Below the pieces are notes generated by a model, which was not told the origin of the DNA, ran no database searches, and was given only the letters and a program-made list of their open reading frames with translations. The translations under genes were made by a program, and so were the position numbers. Below are positions 63,126 through 64,000 of a DNA stretch of 64,000 bases, piece by piece. Position 1 is the stretch's first letter. Every line of letters starts with the position of its first letter. This stretch comes from Streptomyces sp. SID8352 (GTDB lineage Bacteria > Actinomycetota > Actinomycetes > Streptomycetales > Streptomycetaceae): positions 163,395 through 227,394 of the forward strand of contig NZ_WWGX01000030.1 in the NCBI RefSeq assembly GCF_009862265.1, in the 5' to 3' direction.

Positions 63126-63755
63126 ATGGCCACCAGAACCGACGCCCCGACCCGCCGCGAGCAGATCCTCAAGGAGGCCGCGCGGCTCTTCGCCGAGCGC
63201 GGGTTCCACGGGGTCGGGGTGGACGAGATAGGCGCCGCGGTCGGCATCAGCGGCCCCGGCCTGTACCGCCACTTCCCCGGCAAGGACGCGATGCTCGCCG
63301 AGCTGCTGGTCGGCATCAGCGGTCAGCTCCTCACCGGCGCGAAGCGGCGCCTGGCCGAGGCCGAGGGGGCGGCCGGCTCCGGTCCGGGCGCCGGCGCCCG
63401 GCCGGGACCCGGGGAGGTCCTCGACTCGCTCATCGAGGGGCACATCGACTTCGCGCTCGACGACCGTCCGCTCATCACCCTGCACGACCGGGAGCTGGAC
63501 CGCCTCCGGGACACCGACCGCAAGCTGGTGCGCCAGCTCCAGCGGCAGTACGTGGAGCTGTGGGTGGGGGTGGTCCGCGAGGTCTACCCGGAGGTCGCCG
63601 AGCCGTCCGCCCGGTCCGCCGTCCACTCCGTCTTCGGCCTGCTGAACTCCACCCCGCACCTGGGCGGCTCCGTGTCCCTGCCGGGGCGCGAGGCGACGGC
63701 GGCGCTGCTGCACCGGATGGCGCGGGGGGCGTTCGCGGCGGTCGCCGAGGGCTGA
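63126..63755 (+). CDS. TetR-family regulator of the acyl-CoA operon
   Basis: A 209-residue regulator. HTH 'ILKEAARLFAERGFHGVGVD' and 'EIGAAVGISGPGLYRHFPGK' (about 14-53); ligand-binding helices follow, with a Gly/Ala/Pro linker at about 78-95. It is divergent from the leucine-catabolism operon and most likely senses an acyl-CoA intermediate and represses it through the duplicated operator. Confidence 0.9.
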   Translation: MATRTDAPTRREQILKEAARLFAERGFHGVGVDEIGAAVGISGPGLYRHFPGKDAMLAELLVGISGQLLTGAKRRLAEAEGAAGSGPGAGARPGPGEVLDSLIEGHIDFALDDRPLITLHDRELDRLRDTDRKLVRQLQRQYVELWVGVVREVYPEVAEPSARSAVHSVFGLLNSTPHLGGSVSLPGREATAALLHRMARGAFAAVAEG

Positions 63756-63773
63756 GCCCGCGTCCGGCGTCCG

Positions 63774-64000
63774 GCGTCCCGCGTCCCGCGTCCCGCGTCC
63801 CGCGTCCCGCGTCCCGCGTCCCGCGTCCCGCGTCCCTCGGTCCGGGCTCCGGGCCTTGCGTCCCGGGTCCCTCGGTCCGGGCTCCGTGTCCCGGGTCCCT
63901 TGGTCCGGGCTCCGTGCCCTGGGCCCTATGTCCCGGGCTCCGGCTCCCGCGTCCCGCGTCCCGCGTCCCGCGTCCCGCGTCCCGCGTCCCGCGTCCCGCG
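63774..64000. repeat. Heptanucleotide GCGTCCC arrays
   Basis: Nine uninterrupted copies of GCGTCCC at 63774-63836; seven more from 63949 continue past the window edge. Between them (63837-63948) lie three degenerate units of roughly 30 bp built around GGTCCGGGCTCCG. No gene is present after the TetR stop. Confidence 0.92.

Overview
The window is very GC-rich chromosomal DNA with strong G/C third-position bias, frequent GTG/TTG starts and 4-bp stop/start overlaps. It carries adpA, ornA, a cebEFG-bglC operon, DasR-type and BldD-type operator sequences and a TTA codon in adpA. Together these identify a Streptomyces or very close relative. From memory, the right half (adpA, orn, glmS, a GH20 hexosaminidase, acyl-CoA dehydrogenase, HMG-CoA lyase, acyl-CoA carboxylase, TetR) follows the order of a conserved core-chromosome block in S. 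coelicolor.

Layout. 1-3.2 kb: end of a peptidoglycan-binding protein, an SPFH-like membrane protein, a duplicated GC-rich spacer, and a secreted AA10 lytic polysaccharide monooxygenase behind a perfect DasR-type palindrome; then tRNA-Lys. 3.4-7.4 kb: ehuBCDA-like amino acid/ectoine ABC importer, divergent from a single-cysteine Asp/Glu-racemase-fold enzyme. 8-13.1 kb: LLM flavin oxidoreductase, a PAS-GGDEF-EAL cyclic-di-GMP protein with BldD-like boxes, a secreted M6-type metalloprotease, and a second identical tRNA-Lys. 13.1-20.5 kb: prim-pol-like protein; a three-gene cassette of Fe-S RecB/Cas4-type nuclease, uncharacterised 533-aa protein and Dna2/Upf1-type SF1 helicase (a split Dna2-like machine); a PAP2 membrane protein; a phosphatase. 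20.8-23.3 kb: less GC-rich accessory patch with a VanZ-like protein and a small secreted protein. 23.3-30.4 kb: XRE/TPR regulator, small prim-pol-like protein, spermidine-synthase-like protein, secreted protein, OmpR-type two-component pair.

30.4-38.5 kb is a cello-oligosaccharide uptake unit: cebE, cebF, cebG and the GH1 beta-glucosidase bglC, with CebR-type palindromes before cebE and directly at the bglC start. Upstream of cebE lies a decayed LacI-family gene; an intact LacI gene follows bglC. 38.5-45.7 kb: tRNA-His, ornA, adpA, small membrane proteins, a stress protein, an acetate-transporter-family protein and glmS with a small upstream gene. 46.1-54.0 kb is a tightly overlapped carbohydrate/polyol operon (binding protein, permease, ATPase, P-loop kinase, SDR dehydrogenase, transketolase) divergent from a ROK regulator. 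54.1-57.0 kb: DUF4429/SHOCT protein and GH20 hexosaminidase sharing a DasR-like site. 57.1-63.8 kb: a leucine/isovalerate catabolism operon divergent from a TetR regulator with a duplicated operator. A heptanucleotide array runs off the right end.

Recurring theme: polysaccharide and amino-sugar scavenging (AA10 oxidase, GH20, GlmS, Ceb system, DasR-like sites) beside global developmental regulators (AdpA, a c-di-GMP enzyme, a bldA-type TTA codon). All functional calls are from reading sequence and family knowledge; no database search was run.
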